DNA from: Streptomyces mayonensis
GTDB taxonomy: Bacteria > Actinomycetota > Actinomycetes > Streptomycetales > Streptomycetaceae
Assembly: GCF_018982965.1 (NCBI RefSeq)
Contig: NZ_JACBYP010000050.1
Coordinates: 1-53,910 of the forward strand
Direction of reading: 5' to 3'
Length of the DNA: 53,910 nucleotides
In this document: one piece after another, positions 45,416 to 53,833 of the stretch
Layout of the letters: each line of letters starts with the position of its first letter
Numbering within the stretch: position 1 is the first letter of the stretch
Translations under genes and position numbers: made by a program
The notes under the pieces: generated by a model
Databases searched by the model: none
Seen by the model: only the letters and a program-made list of their open reading frames with translations
What the model was told of the DNA's origin: nothing

Positions 45416-45775
45416 TCAGCTCCTGCGGTCGTACGGTGAGGGCGGCGACGGGGGCGCGGACGGTCCCGGTGGGGCCGGGGGTCCGTGGCGGGCGTCGAGC
45501 GCGGTGAGCGCGTCGCGCAGCCCCCGGTGTACATCCTCGTACACCTCGACGTGTCCGTCCGTGGCCAGGTGGTCGGCGTCGGCCAGCCGCGCCAGCCGGG
45601 CGTCGACCTCGGCGTTCCCGGTGGGGGTGCGCGGGACGTCCAGCGGGGCGGGGGCGGCGGGTTCGTACCCGGAGTCCTCGGGCGCCCCTGACCCCGGGTG
45701 TCCGGAATCCTGCTCGGAACCGGCCTGCCCGGAATCGGCCTGCCCGGACTCCGGCTCCGGTACTGCGTCGTTCAT
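45416..45775 (-). CDS. Small hypothetical protein upstream of tlyA
   Basis: 119-residue protein, not recognised. A Glu/Ser/Gly/Pro-rich head, a predicted helical core (EVDARLARLADADHLATDGH, VYEDVHRGLRDALTALD), and a Pro-rich tail. The core looks like a short conserved actinobacterial motif beside tlyA. ATG at 45775 with TAGCGT 6 nt upstream, so probably leaderless. Likely cotranscribed with tlyA-nadK. Confidence 0.7.
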   Translation of the reverse strand: MNDAVPEPESGQADSGQAGSEQDSGHPGSGAPEDSGYEPAAPAPLDVPRTPTGNAEVDARLARLADADHLATDGHVEVYEDVHRGLRDALTALDARHGPPAPPGPSAPPSPPSPYDRRS

Positions 45776-45815
45776 GCCCCGACGCTACCGCGTGGCTGGG
45801 GTACGGTCGGTCCCG

Positions 45816-46163
45816 ATGGCGACGACTGAGGAGTGCCGTGCCGCACTCGACGAGCTCTCGGAGAACATGCGCGGCGCCGGAGGCGACGTCCGGGCGGCCA
45901 CCGAGCTGGACCGCTCGGTCAGCTGCCACATCACCGACCTGGACGTCACCTTCGCCGGACGCATGGCGGACGGCGGGATCGACGTGCGCGACACCCTTGA
46001 GGGGCCGCCGCGCGAGAGGGCCCAGATCAGGCTGGCGATGACCGGCGACGACCTGGTGGCCCTGGTGGCGGGCGAGCTGGACTTCGCCAGGGCCTGGGGC
46101 TCGGGCCGGGTGCGGCTGGAGGCGGGCCTGCGCGACCTGTTCCGGCTCAGAAAGCTCCTCTGA
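45816..46163 (+). CDS. SCP2 sterol-binding-domain-like protein
   Basis: 115-residue single-domain protein. HITDLDVTFAGRMADGGI, AQIRLAMTGDDLVALVAGELDFARAWGSGRVRLEAG fit the SCP2 lipid-binding fold. ATG at 45816 lies 8 nt after TACGGT (45802-45807), so it is probably leaderless. Divergent from the tlyA group (40-bp gap). Its last codons lie inside a duplicated 24-bp unit. Confidence 0.78.
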   Translation: MATTEECRAALDELSENMRGAGGDVRAATELDRSVSCHITDLDVTFAGRMADGGIDVRDTLEGPPRERAQIRLAMTGDDLVALVAGELDFARAWGSGRVRLEAGLRDLFRLRKLL

Positions 46164-46234
46164 CCGCCTTCAGGAAGCTCCTCCGACCGCCTTCATACGA
46201 CCGCCTTCGGGCGACTGCCTTCAGGCGACTGCCT
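46152..46234. repeat. Duplicated 24-bp unit and 14-16-bp tandem repeats after SCP2-like gene
   Basis: The unit AAGCTCCTCTGACCGCCTTC recurs as AAGCTCCTCCGACCGCCTTC 24 bp later; the first copy contains the gene's TGA and in the second it reads CGA. Further CGACTGCCTTCAGG-type units follow, filling the 71-bp gap to the convergent ATPase gene. Confidence 0.8.
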
Positions 46235-47071
46235 TCAGGAGGCTCGGGCGGCCGACGTCTTCACGTGCTCGCGCGCACCCGGTACCCGTGCCCTGCGCGC
46301 GGCCGGCACCACCAGCGGCGTACCCGTCTCCGGGTCGTCGATGACCTGGCAGCGCAACCCGAAGACCCGCTCGACGAGGTCGGCGGTGACGATGTCCTTC
46401 GGCGCGCCCTCGGCGATGATCTCCCCGTCGCGCAGGGCGATGAGGTGGGTGGCGTAGCGGGCGGCGTGGTTGAGGTCGTGCAGGACGGCGACGAGGGTGC
46501 GGCCCTGCTCCTCGTGGAGCTCCGCGCACAGGTCGAGGACGTCGATCTGGTGCTGGATGTCCAGGTACGTGGTCGGTTCGTCGAGGAGCAGCAGCGGGGT
46601 CTGCTGGGCGAGCGCCATGGCGATCCACACCCGCTGGCGCTGGCCGCCGGAGAGTTCGTCGACGTAGCGGTCGGCGAGTTCGGAGATGCCGGTCTGGGCC
46701 ATCGACTCCTGGACGACCCGTTCGTCCTCGGTCGACCACTGGCGCAGCAGACCCTGGTGCGGGTAGCGCCCGCGGCCGACGAGGTCGCCGACGGTGATGC
46801 CGTCGGGTGCGACGGACGACTGGGGCAGCAGGCCGAGGGTCCGCGCGACCTGCTTGGCGGGCATCGACTGGATGACGGACCCGTCGAGCAGCACCCGGCC
46901 CTCGCTCGGCTTGAGCATCCGCGACAGGGCACGCAGCAGCGTGGACTTGCCGCAGGCGTTCGGGCCGACGATCACGGTGAAGGAGCTGTCGGGTATCTCC
47001 ACCGACAGCTGCTGCGCTATGACCCGCTGGTCGTAGGCGAGGGTGACGTTCTCGGCGGTGAGGCGGTTCAC
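46235..47071 (-). CDS. Iron-siderophore ABC transporter ATP-binding protein (FecE/FepC type)
   Basis: 278-residue ATPase. Walker A VGPNACGKSTLLRAL (about 33-47), LGLLPQSSVAPDGITV Q-loop, signature ELSGGQRQRVWIAMALAQ, Walker B LLLLDEPTTYLD and HDLNHA, all typical of the FepC family. GTG 47071 has AAAGGAG 4 nt upstream. Third gene of the iron-box-controlled operon, 115 bp after the second permease. Confidence 0.94.
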   Translation of the reverse strand: MNRLTAENVTLAYDQRVIAQQLSVEIPDSSFTVIVGPNACGKSTLLRALSRMLKPSEGRVLLDGSVIQSMPAKQVARTLGLLPQSSVAPDGITVGDLVGRGRYPHQGLLRQWSTEDERVVQESMAQTGISELADRYVDELSGGQRQRVWIAMALAQQTPLLLLDEPTTYLDIQHQIDVLDLCAELHEEQGRTLVAVLHDLNHAARYATHLIALRDGEIIAEGAPKDIVTADLVERVFGLRCQVIDDPETGTPLVVPAARRARVPGAREHVKTSAARAS

Positions 47072-47186
47072 ATTGCTCCTTTGGTTCTCGGTCCCGCTGC
47101 AGGGTCGCGCCCATCGCGTTCGCACCCGCCACGGGTGTCGCACCCACCGCGGGCGTCACGCCCTCCGCGGGGGCCGGCTCCGGCGC

Positions 47187-48263
47187 TCATATCCGGCCCG
47201 CCCTGCGCTCGGTGACCAGCAGCCACAGCAGGTAGACGCCGCCGAGTACGCCGGTGACGACGCCCACGGGCAGCTGGTCGGCGCCGAAGGCCCGCTGCGA
47301 GATCCAGTCGGCGCTGACCAGCAGGGCGGCGCCCATGCACAGGGACGGCAGGAGGTTGGGGCCGGGCGAGCGGGTGAGGCGCCGGGCGAGCTGCGGTGCG
47401 GTGAGCGCGACGAAGCTGACCGGTCCCGCGGCGGCGGTCGCGGCGGCGGTGAGCAGGACGGCGGCCACCATCAGCAGGGCCCGCACGCGCTCGACACGCA
47501 CCCCGAGGGCGTACGAGACGTCGTCGCCCATCTCCATCATCCGCAGCGCCCGTCCGTTGGCGAGGACGAACGGCACGAGTACGGCGCAGAGCGCGAGCAG
47601 GGGCCAGACCTGGTCCCAGTCGCGGCCGTTGAGGGAGCCGGTCATCCAGACGACGGCGCGGGAGGCGTCGACGATGTCGGCCCGGGTGAGGAGGTAACCG
47701 TTGACGGCCGTGACGATCGCGGACACGCCGATGCCGACCAGGACCAGCCGGTAACCGTGCACGCCCCGCTTCCAGGCGAGCAGGTAGATGGCGAGACCGG
47801 TCACCAGGCCACCGACGAGCGCACCGAGGGTGACCTGCGCCGAACTGCCGGAGAACAGCACGATCATGGTGAGCGCACCGGCGGTCGCGCCCTGGCCGAG
47901 GCCGAGTACGTCCGGACTGCCGAGCGGATTGCGCGAGATGGCCTGGAACAGCGCACCGCCCACCCCGAGCGCGCCGCCGACCAGCAGTCCGACGAGGACC
48001 CGCGGCAGCCGCAGTTCGTTGACGATGAACTCCTGCCCCGGATCGCCCCGCCCGACCAGCGTCCTCAGCACGTCGGCGGCCGGGATGTCGAAGTCGCCGG
48101 TGCCGATCAGCAGGACGCTCGCGGCCAGCGCGAGGAGCAGCAGCAGCGCGACGACGGCCACGGCCCGGACGTCGAGCCGGAACGACAGCCCACCCGGACC
48201 GCGCACGGTCCGGCCGGCGGCCCCGGCGGCCCCAGCGGTCCTCATGGTCTTCCCGGTCTTCAC
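47187..48263 (-). CDS. FecCD-family siderophore permease (second subunit)
   Basis: 358-residue polytopic permease. Family motifs LRLPRVLVGLLVGGALGVGGALFQ, RNPLGSPDVLGLGQGATAGA, GDDVSYALGVRVERVR, GPVSFVALTAPQLARRL and ending near VGVVTGVLGGVYLLWLL. GTG start overlaps the stop of the first permease (GTGA). Confidence 0.94.
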   Translation of the reverse strand: MKTGKTMRTAGAAGAAGRTVRGPGGLSFRLDVRAVAVVALLLLLALAASVLLIGTGDFDIPAADVLRTLVGRGDPGQEFIVNELRLPRVLVGLLVGGALGVGGALFQAISRNPLGSPDVLGLGQGATAGALTMIVLFSGSSAQVTLGALVGGLVTGLAIYLLAWKRGVHGYRLVLVGIGVSAIVTAVNGYLLTRADIVDASRAVVWMTGSLNGRDWDQVWPLLALCAVLVPFVLANGRALRMMEMGDDVSYALGVRVERVRALLMVAAVLLTAAATAAAGPVSFVALTAPQLARRLTRSPGPNLLPSLCMGAALLVSADWISQRAFGADQLPVGVVTGVLGGVYLLWLLVTERRAGRI

Positions 48264-49306
48264 AGCTGGGCCGTCCTCCGCCGTCGTACGAGAAAGATGA
48301 AGACCGGCCCGCCGAGAACGGCGGTCACGATGCCGACCTGCAGCTCCGAGGGCCGTGCGACGATCCGGCCGAGCACGTCCGCGCCGAGCAGCAGCACGGG
48401 CGAGAGGATCGCGGCGTACGGCAGGATCCACCGCATGTCGGGACCGGTGAAGGAGCGCACGATGTGCGGGACCATCAGTCCGACGAACACGATCGGCCCG
48501 CAGGCCGCGGTCGCCGCGCCGCAGAGCACGGTCGCGGCCAGCATGGACAGCGCCCGGGTGCGGTTCAGGTTGGCGCCGAGGGCCCTGGCGGTGTCGTCGC
48601 CCATCTCCATGGCGTTGAGCGGCCGCGAGAGCGCGAGGGCGAGGACCGTGCCGGCCACGAAGAAGGGCAGCACCTCGCGGATGGTCCCGTTCGTCGCCGA
48701 GGCGAGCGAACCGACCGTCCAGAAGCGCATCCGCCCCAGCGCCGCGTCGTCCATGATCATGACGGCCTGGAGGTAGCCGAAGAGGGCCGCGCTGATCGCC
48801 GTTCCGGCCAGCACCAGGCGCACCGGTGTGGCGCCCCGGCTGCCGCCCAGGAACCAGACCAGCGCGCCGACCGCGGCCGCGCCCGCGAAGGCGAACCACA
48901 CGTATCCGGTCAGTGAGGTGACGCCGAAGAAGGTGATGGCGGTGACGACCGCGGCCGAGGCACCCGCGTTGATGCCGAGCAGGCCCGGGTCGGCCAGCGG
49001 ATTGCGCGTGAGCGCCTGCAGCACCGCTCCCGCGAGCCCCAGCGCCGCCCCGGCCAGCAGGCCGAGGAGCGTCCGCGACAGCCGCTCGCCCACCACGACG
49101 TCGCCGTACGTGCCGGAGTCGTGGAACAGGCCGTGCCAGACCTGGGCGAGTGAGAGGTCCTTCGCGCCGACGGCGATGCTCGTCAGTGCGATGAACACCA
49201 GGACCGCCACGGAGACGGGCAGCCCGGCGGCGCGCAGGGCACGGCGCTTGGCGGGCGGCGCGGGAGCGGTCTCCGCGCGCGCTTCGGGGGGACTGTCGAC
49301 CAACAC
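48260..49306 (-). CDS. FecCD-family siderophore permease (first subunit)
   Basis: 348-residue polytopic permease: RLSRTLLGLLAGAALGLAGAVLQALTRNPLADPGLLG (family motif over two stretches), MEMGDDTARALGANLNRTR, GPIVFVGLMVPHIVR. GTG 49306 has no ribosome site; TAGCCT lies 6 nt upstream inside the iron box, so the mRNA is probably leaderless and iron-repressed. No siderophore-binding protein gene is in the operon, so one must come from elsewhere. Confidence 0.93.
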   Translation of the reverse strand: MLVDSPPEARAETAPAPPAKRRALRAAGLPVSVAVLVFIALTSIAVGAKDLSLAQVWHGLFHDSGTYGDVVVGERLSRTLLGLLAGAALGLAGAVLQALTRNPLADPGLLGINAGASAAVVTAITFFGVTSLTGYVWFAFAGAAAVGALVWFLGGSRGATPVRLVLAGTAISAALFGYLQAVMIMDDAALGRMRFWTVGSLASATNGTIREVLPFFVAGTVLALALSRPLNAMEMGDDTARALGANLNRTRALSMLAATVLCGAATAACGPIVFVGLMVPHIVRSFTGPDMRWILPYAAILSPVLLLGADVLGRIVARPSELQVGIVTAVLGGPVFIFLVRRRRTAQL

Positions 49307-49308
49307 GA

Positions 49309-49327
49309 GGTTAGGCTAGCCTACCCT
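49309..49327 (-). promoter_or_regulatory. Iron box (DmdR/IdeR-type operator)
   Basis: GAGGTTAGGCTAGCCTACC matches the consensus TTAGGTTAGGCTAACCTAA at about 15 of 19 positions, with a perfect AGGCTAGCCT centre. It overlaps the presumed -10 of the permease operon, 3 bp upstream of the GTG, so iron-loaded repressor would block transcription directly. Confidence 0.85.
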
Positions 49328-49437
49328 GCCAAACGATCACGATCCCGACCACACCGTCCTGAACCCGCAGGACCGGTCTCCGGCGCACCCGCAGGCCCGG
49401 CTGCGGGCCCGGGAGGGCGTCTTCCCGGTACGGCGGC

Positions 49438-50469
49438 TCACAATCCCAGTCGCGCCAACGCCTTCTCCGCGTCCAGCCGGCACCCCTCCCCACCGCCCGC
49501 CGTCCAGGCCGCGGCGCACAGCGCCCGCAGCCCGTCCAGCGCCGCACCGTCGCCCTCCAGCTCCAGTCGCTCCGCGCCGGCCGTCGCCGTCCAGCCACCG
49601 CACCGGAAGCCCTCGCCCGCGTCGCCGCCGACCTCGGGCTGCCCGGTGAGCAGCCCGCGCAGATCGGCGTCGACGTACGTCGGCCGGTGCTGCGGCGGCG
49701 CGGCGAGCAGCTGGGTCCCGTCGGTCACGCCGGTCAGGACCAGCAGCGAGTCGACCTCGCCGTTGAACGCGCCCTCGATGTCCGTGTCCAGCCGGTCGCC
49801 GACCACCAGGGGCCGCTGCGCCCCGGTCCGCAGGATGGTCTCCCGGTGCATCGGGGGCAGCGGCTTTCCCGCGACCTGCGGCTCCGCACCGGTCGCGATG
49901 CGGACGACTTCCACCGCCGCGCCGTTGCCCGGGGCGATCCCCCGGGCGCCCGGGATCGTGAGGTCGGTGTTGGAGGCGTACCAGGGCACACCTCGCGCGA
50001 TGGCGTAGCAGGCCTCGGCGAAACGTCCCCAGGGCAGCTCCGGGCCGCCGAAGCCCTGCACGACGGCGGCCGGGTCGTCCTCGGCCGACTCCACGGGCTC
50101 CAGACCGCGCTCGCGCAGCGCGACCCGCAGTCCCTCACCGCCGATCACCAGCACCCGCGCCCCCGAGGGCACCTGCTCGGCGATCAGCCGGGCCACCGCC
50201 TGCGCGGAGGTGATGACGTCGGCGGCGTCCGTCGGTATGCCCAGCTCGGTCAGGTGCGCGGCGACCGTGTCCGGAGTGCGGAGCGCGTTGTTGGTGACGT
50301 ACGCCAGACGCATGCCGCCGTCGCGTGCCGTGGTGAGGGACTCCACGGCGTGCGCGATCGCGTTCCCCCCGGCGTACACCACTCCGTCCAGGTCGAGCAG
50401 CGCCGTGTCGTACGCCTCGCTCAGGGCCCGCCCACTGCCCGCGGGCCTCGTACCGACGCTCCGGCTCAT
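49438..50469 (-). CDS. HAD-IIA family sugar/nucleotide phosphatase (NagD-like)
   Basis: 343-residue HAD hydrolase. Nucleophile motif ALLDLDGVVYAGG near residue 25, AYVTNNALRTPDTVAAHL (motif 2), IGGEGLRVAL, and KPLPPMHRETIL with VVGDRLDTDIEGAFNGEVDSLLVLTGV (motifs 3-4). A C-terminal ~70-residue extension follows the HAD fold. GGAG lies about 10 nt before the ATG. Corresponds by position to Rv1692 (from memory). Confidence 0.93.
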   Translation of the reverse strand: MSRSVGTRPAGSGRALSEAYDTALLDLDGVVYAGGNAIAHAVESLTTARDGGMRLAYVTNNALRTPDTVAAHLTELGIPTDAADVITSAQAVARLIAEQVPSGARVLVIGGEGLRVALRERGLEPVESAEDDPAAVVQGFGGPELPWGRFAEACYAIARGVPWYASNTDLTIPGARGIAPGNGAAVEVVRIATGAEPQVAGKPLPPMHRETILRTGAQRPLVVGDRLDTDIEGAFNGEVDSLLVLTGVTDGTQLLAAPPQHRPTYVDADLRGLLTGQPEVGGDAGEGFRCGGWTATAGAERLELEGDGAALDGLRALCAAAWTAGGGEGCRLDAEKALARLGL

Positions 50470-50541
50470 TGCGCATCGCTCCTCATCAGACGCTTTTCCC
50501 CCGATCATCCCCCATGCCACTGACACACGTACGATGCCGGG

Positions 50542-51834
50542 ATGAACTCTGCAGGTCACCCGGAAGCAACGGCGCGCCGGGGCCTGGAACTCACCCCGTT
50601 CCGAGGCCTCCGCTACGACCCCGACCGGGTCGGCAGCCTGGCCGCCGTGACCTCCCCGCCCTACGACGTCGTGGTCCGCCCCGACGGCCTGCTCCACCTC
50701 GAGTCCGCCGACCCGCACAACATCGTCCGCCTCATCCTGCCCCAGGCCGCCACCCCCGAGGCACGCAACGAGCAGGCCGCGCACACCCTGCGGCGCTGGC
50801 TGGCCGAAGGCGTCCTGACCACCGACCCCGAACCCGGCCTCTACGTCTACGAACAGCGCGACGGCGACGGCCTGCTGCAACGCGGCCTCATCGGCGCCCT
50901 GCGCGTGTCGGAACCCGCCGAACAGGTCGTCCTGCCGCACGAGGACGTCATGCCGCACGTGGTCGCCGACCGCGCGGCACTCATGCGCGCGACCTGGGCC
51001 AACCTCGAACCCCTGCTCCTGACTTACCGCGGCGACGACTCCACGGAGGCGACGACCGCCCTGGTGGAGCGCACCTGTGAACAGCCGCCACTGCTCTCGA
51101 CGACCACGGAGGACGGTTTCCACCACCGTCTGTGGTCGGTCACGGACCCCGGTGCGCTGGCCCGCGTACGTGCCGAACTGGCCCGGCACCAGGCCCTCAT
51201 CGCCGACGGCCACCACCGCTGGGCGACCTACCGCACGCTCCGCGCGGAGCACCCCTCACCCGGCCCCTGGGACCACGGCCTGGTGCTCCTGGTGGACACG
51301 GTCCGCTACCCGCTGCGGGTCCGCGCCATCCACCGCCTGCTGCACGACCTCCCGGTGAAGGACGCCGTGGCCGCCCTGGAGGGCCGTTTCCGTGTCCGCC
51401 GCCTGGACACGCCGCTGACCCAGTCCATGAACGCCCTGGCCGAGGCGGCCGGCGCGGGCAACGCCTTCCTCCTCGCCGGTGACGGCGCCTTCCACCTCGT
51501 CGACAGGCCCGACCCCGGCCTGCTGTCCCGCACGGTGCCCGCCGACCGCCCCGAGGCGTGGCGCACCCTGGACGCCACCGTCCTGCACGCCACACTCCTC
51601 GCCCACGTCTGGCACGTCCCCGACGACTCCGCGGCCCACATCTCCTACATCCACGACACCCGGGCCACCGTCTCCAAAGCGGAACGCGACGGCTCCACGG
51701 CGGTACTGATGCACCCGGTCCGCGAGGAGGTCGTCCGCGAACTCGCCCAACAGGGCGTCACGATGCCTCGCAAATCGACGTCCTTCGGCCCCAAGCCGGC
51801 CTCGGGCCTGGTGCTGCGCGCGCTCGACGTGTGA
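50542..51834 (+). CDS. DUF1015 family protein
   Basis: 430-residue protein of the widespread DUF1015 family, of unknown biochemical role. Typical segments: LTPFRGLRYDP at the start, TSPPYDVV, NIVRLILP, LYVYEQ, ALIADGHHRWATYRTLR (His-His signature), and GVTMPRKSTSFGPKPASGLV at the end. TACGAT (50530-50535) lies 6 nt before the ATG: leaderless. Divergent from the HAD gene. Confidence 0.92.
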   Translation: MNSAGHPEATARRGLELTPFRGLRYDPDRVGSLAAVTSPPYDVVVRPDGLLHLESADPHNIVRLILPQAATPEARNEQAAHTLRRWLAEGVLTTDPEPGLYVYEQRDGDGLLQRGLIGALRVSEPAEQVVLPHEDVMPHVVADRAALMRATWANLEPLLLTYRGDDSTEATTALVERTCEQPPLLSTTTEDGFHHRLWSVTDPGALARVRAELARHQALIADGHHRWATYRTLRAEHPSPGPWDHGLVLLVDTVRYPLRVRAIHRLLHDLPVKDAVAALEGRFRVRRLDTPLTQSMNALAEAAGAGNAFLLAGDGAFHLVDRPDPGLLSRTVPADRPEAWRTLDATVLHATLLAHVWHVPDDSAAHISYIHDTRATVSKAERDGSTAVLMHPVREEVVRELAQQGVTMPRKSTSFGPKPASGLVLRALDV

Positions 51835-51875
51835 CGACCTCGGGCGACGTGCGACGCGGCAGGCGCCGGTACGAC

Positions 51876-51916
51876 GACGGGGGGCGGAACCGGGGTCGCC
51901 GGTCCCGCCCCCCGTC
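51876..51916. terminator. Bidirectional hairpin terminator
   Basis: GACGGGGGGCGG pairs with CCGCCCCCCGTC, and inner ACCGG with CCGGT, around a 5-nt loop; one A/C mismatch. It lies between convergent DUF1015 and TPR genes and is followed by GTCGTCGG x3 tandem repeats. Confidence 0.8.
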
Positions 51917-51941
51917 AGTCGTCGGTCGTCGGTCGTCGGTG

Positions 51942-53705
51942 TCAGGCCTTGTCGGCGTCCCCGGCGGAAGGACCGTCCGCGTCGCGCTCGGGCGCGGTGC
52001 CGGACTCGCCCTCGACCCGGCCTTCGCCCTCGCCCTCGTCGAGGGCGTCCATGAACTCCACCCCGTCCAGCTCGGCGAGCCGGTCCGAAGCGTCGGTGCT
52101 GCCGTCCCGGTCGGACTCCACCGCCTTGGCGAACCACTCACGCGCCTCCCGCTCCCGGCCGGCGGCCAGCAACGCGTCGGCGTAGGCGTACCTCAGCCGC
52201 GCGGTCCACGGCTGCACGGAGTTGGAGGCCAGTTCGGGGCTCTGCAGCGTCACGATGGCCGCGTCCAGCTGCCCCATGTCGCGCCGGGCACCCGCCGCCA
52301 CGAGCCGCATCTCGACCTGCCCGGCCTTGTCCAGCTTGTGCACCTCGGGGGCGCCCGCCATGTCCAGCGCCTTCTCCGGCCGGCCGAGCCCGCGTTCGCA
52401 GTCGGCCATGACCGGCCACAGCTCCACCGACCCGGTCATCCGCCGCGCGGCCCGGAACTCCGCCAGCGCCTCGCCGTACTTCTGGTTGGCGTACGCGGCG
52501 AATCCGGCCGCCTCGCGCACGGCGGCCACACGGGACGCGAGGCGCAGGGCCACCCTGGAGTAGCCGTACGCGGCCTCCGGGTCCTCGTCGAGCAGCCGGG
52601 CCACCATCACCAGGTTCCGGGCGACGTCCTCCGCGAGCGTCTTGGGCAGGCTCTGCAGGTCCTGCCGCACGTCCTTGTCGATCTCGTCGCCGGTGACCTC
52701 CTCCGGGATCGGCAGACGCTTGATCGGCTCGCGGTCGCGGTCGCGGTCCCGGTCCTCACGGAAGCGCCCACCGCCGCCGTGCCGGTCGTCACGGCCACGG
52801 AATCCGCCGCCGGACCGGCCGCCTCCGCGGTCGTCGCGCCGTGGCCCACGCCCACCGCGGTCGTCCCGGCCACGGAAACCCCCGCCCCCGCGGCTGTCGT
52901 CACGACGGAAGCCTCCCCGGTCGCCCCGGTCGTCACGGCGGTACGAGGAACGGTCGTCACGGCGGTCTTCCCGACGGAAGGAGGGCCGGTCCTCACGACG
53001 CACGTCACGCCGGTCGTCACGCCGGTCGTCGCGCCGGTACGAGGGACGGTCCTCACGGCGGTCATCTCGGCGATCGTCGCGCCGGTACGAGGGACGGTCG
53101 TCCCGACGGTCGTCACGGCGGAACGGAGGACGGTCATCACGACGGTCGTCCCGACGGAAGGAGGGACGATCCCCCCGGCCACGGTCACCCCGGTCATCGC
53201 GCCCGCCCCGGTCGTCACGCCGGAACTCGCGATCACGTTCCCGATCGTCGCGACGCGGCCCACGGTCACGATCGTCCCGACGCCCGTATCCACCACCGCG
53301 GTTGTCGCTCCGGCCGGCGTCACCCCGGCGGCTGTCGTCGCGCCGGTCGTCACGCCTGAACGAAGGGCGGTCGTCACGCCGGAACGGGGCACGCTCATCA
53401 CGCCGGTCATCCCTGCGGAAACCACCACGCTGACCGCCACGGTCATCCACCCGGCGGTCGTCACGCCGGTCGTCGCGCCGGTCATCGCGCCGGTACGAGG
53501 GCCGGTCCTCACGGCGATCGTCACGACGGAACCCACGATCACGGTCCCTGTCGTCGCGACGCGGCCCACGCTCACGATCGTCCCGGCGGAAGCCACCGCG
53601 CTGCCCCCCTCGGTCCCCGCGCTGACCTCCACGGTCGCTGCGACCACCACTGTCCCGTCGACGCTCGTCGCGCTCCGGTCGGTCGTCGGGGGAATTGGTG
53701 GACAT
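51942..53705 (-). CDS. TPR-like protein with ~326-residue Arg/Asp/Gly-rich head
   Basis: 587-residue protein. Residues 1 to ~326 are almost wholly Arg, Asp, Gly with Phe/Tyr/Ser punctuation (repeats such as YRRDDRRDDR, PSFRRDDRRDDR, GGFRRDD); the rest is helical and TPR-like (VARLLDEDPEAAYGYSRVAL, YANQKYGEALAEFRAARRM, AYADALLAAGREREAREWFAKAVE), ending in an acidic tail. The TPR part corresponds by position to Rv1691 (from memory). The head resembles RNA-binding, condensate-forming RGG/RD sequences; function unknown. AGGAG 6 nt before the ATG. Next to an rrn operon. Confidence 0.88.
   Translation of the reverse strand: MSTNSPDDRPERDERRRDSGGRSDRGGQRGDRGGQRGGFRRDDRERGPRRDDRDRDRGFRRDDRREDRPSYRRDDRRDDRRDDRRVDDRGGQRGGFRRDDRRDERAPFRRDDRPSFRRDDRRDDSRRGDAGRSDNRGGGYGRRDDRDRGPRRDDRERDREFRRDDRGGRDDRGDRGRGDRPSFRRDDRRDDRPPFRRDDRRDDRPSYRRDDRRDDRREDRPSYRRDDRRDDRRDVRREDRPSFRREDRRDDRSSYRRDDRGDRGGFRRDDSRGGGGFRGRDDRGGRGPRRDDRGGGRSGGGFRGRDDRHGGGGRFREDRDRDRDREPIKRLPIPEEVTGDEIDKDVRQDLQSLPKTLAEDVARNLVMVARLLDEDPEAAYGYSRVALRLASRVAAVREAAGFAAYANQKYGEALAEFRAARRMTGSVELWPVMADCERGLGRPEKALDMAGAPEVHKLDKAGQVEMRLVAAGARRDMGQLDAAIVTLQSPELASNSVQPWTARLRYAYADALLAAGREREAREWFAKAVESDRDGSTDASDRLAELDGVEFMDALDEGEGEGRVEGESGTAPERDADGPSAGDADKA
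52728..53705. repeat. ~980-bp degenerate repeat region encoding RRDDR units
   Basis: Repeated GTCGTCACGACGG / CGTCACGCCGGTCGTC-type 12-15-bp units with shifting registers, all in frame with the TPR-protein gene. The variation is mostly synonymous-like, which suggests the repeat is kept at protein level. Confidence 0.8.
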
Positions 53706-53778
53706 CGGTGACTCCTGTCGTCGGTACCGCAAAGTCATTCTCGCGCAGCCGGGTACCCGGTGCGCCCTGGAAAAACGA

Positions 53779-53823
53779 AAGGACCCCTGGTCCCCAGCTG
53801 AACGCTGGGGACCAGGGGTCCTT
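53779..53823 (-). terminator. rRNA operon terminator
   Basis: 20-bp perfect stem (left arm starts AAGGACCCCTGGTCCCCAGC) with loop TGAAC, 11 nt beyond the 5S rRNA 3' end on the minus strand. It insulates the TPR gene from rrn readthrough. Confidence 0.9.
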
Positions 53824-53833
53824 CCCAAAGATT

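Noticed and set aside
52728..53705. Possible CRISPR array from regularly spaced short repeats
   Set aside because: Repeats are degenerate, without unique spacers of constant length, and stay in frame with the TPR gene; no cas genes.
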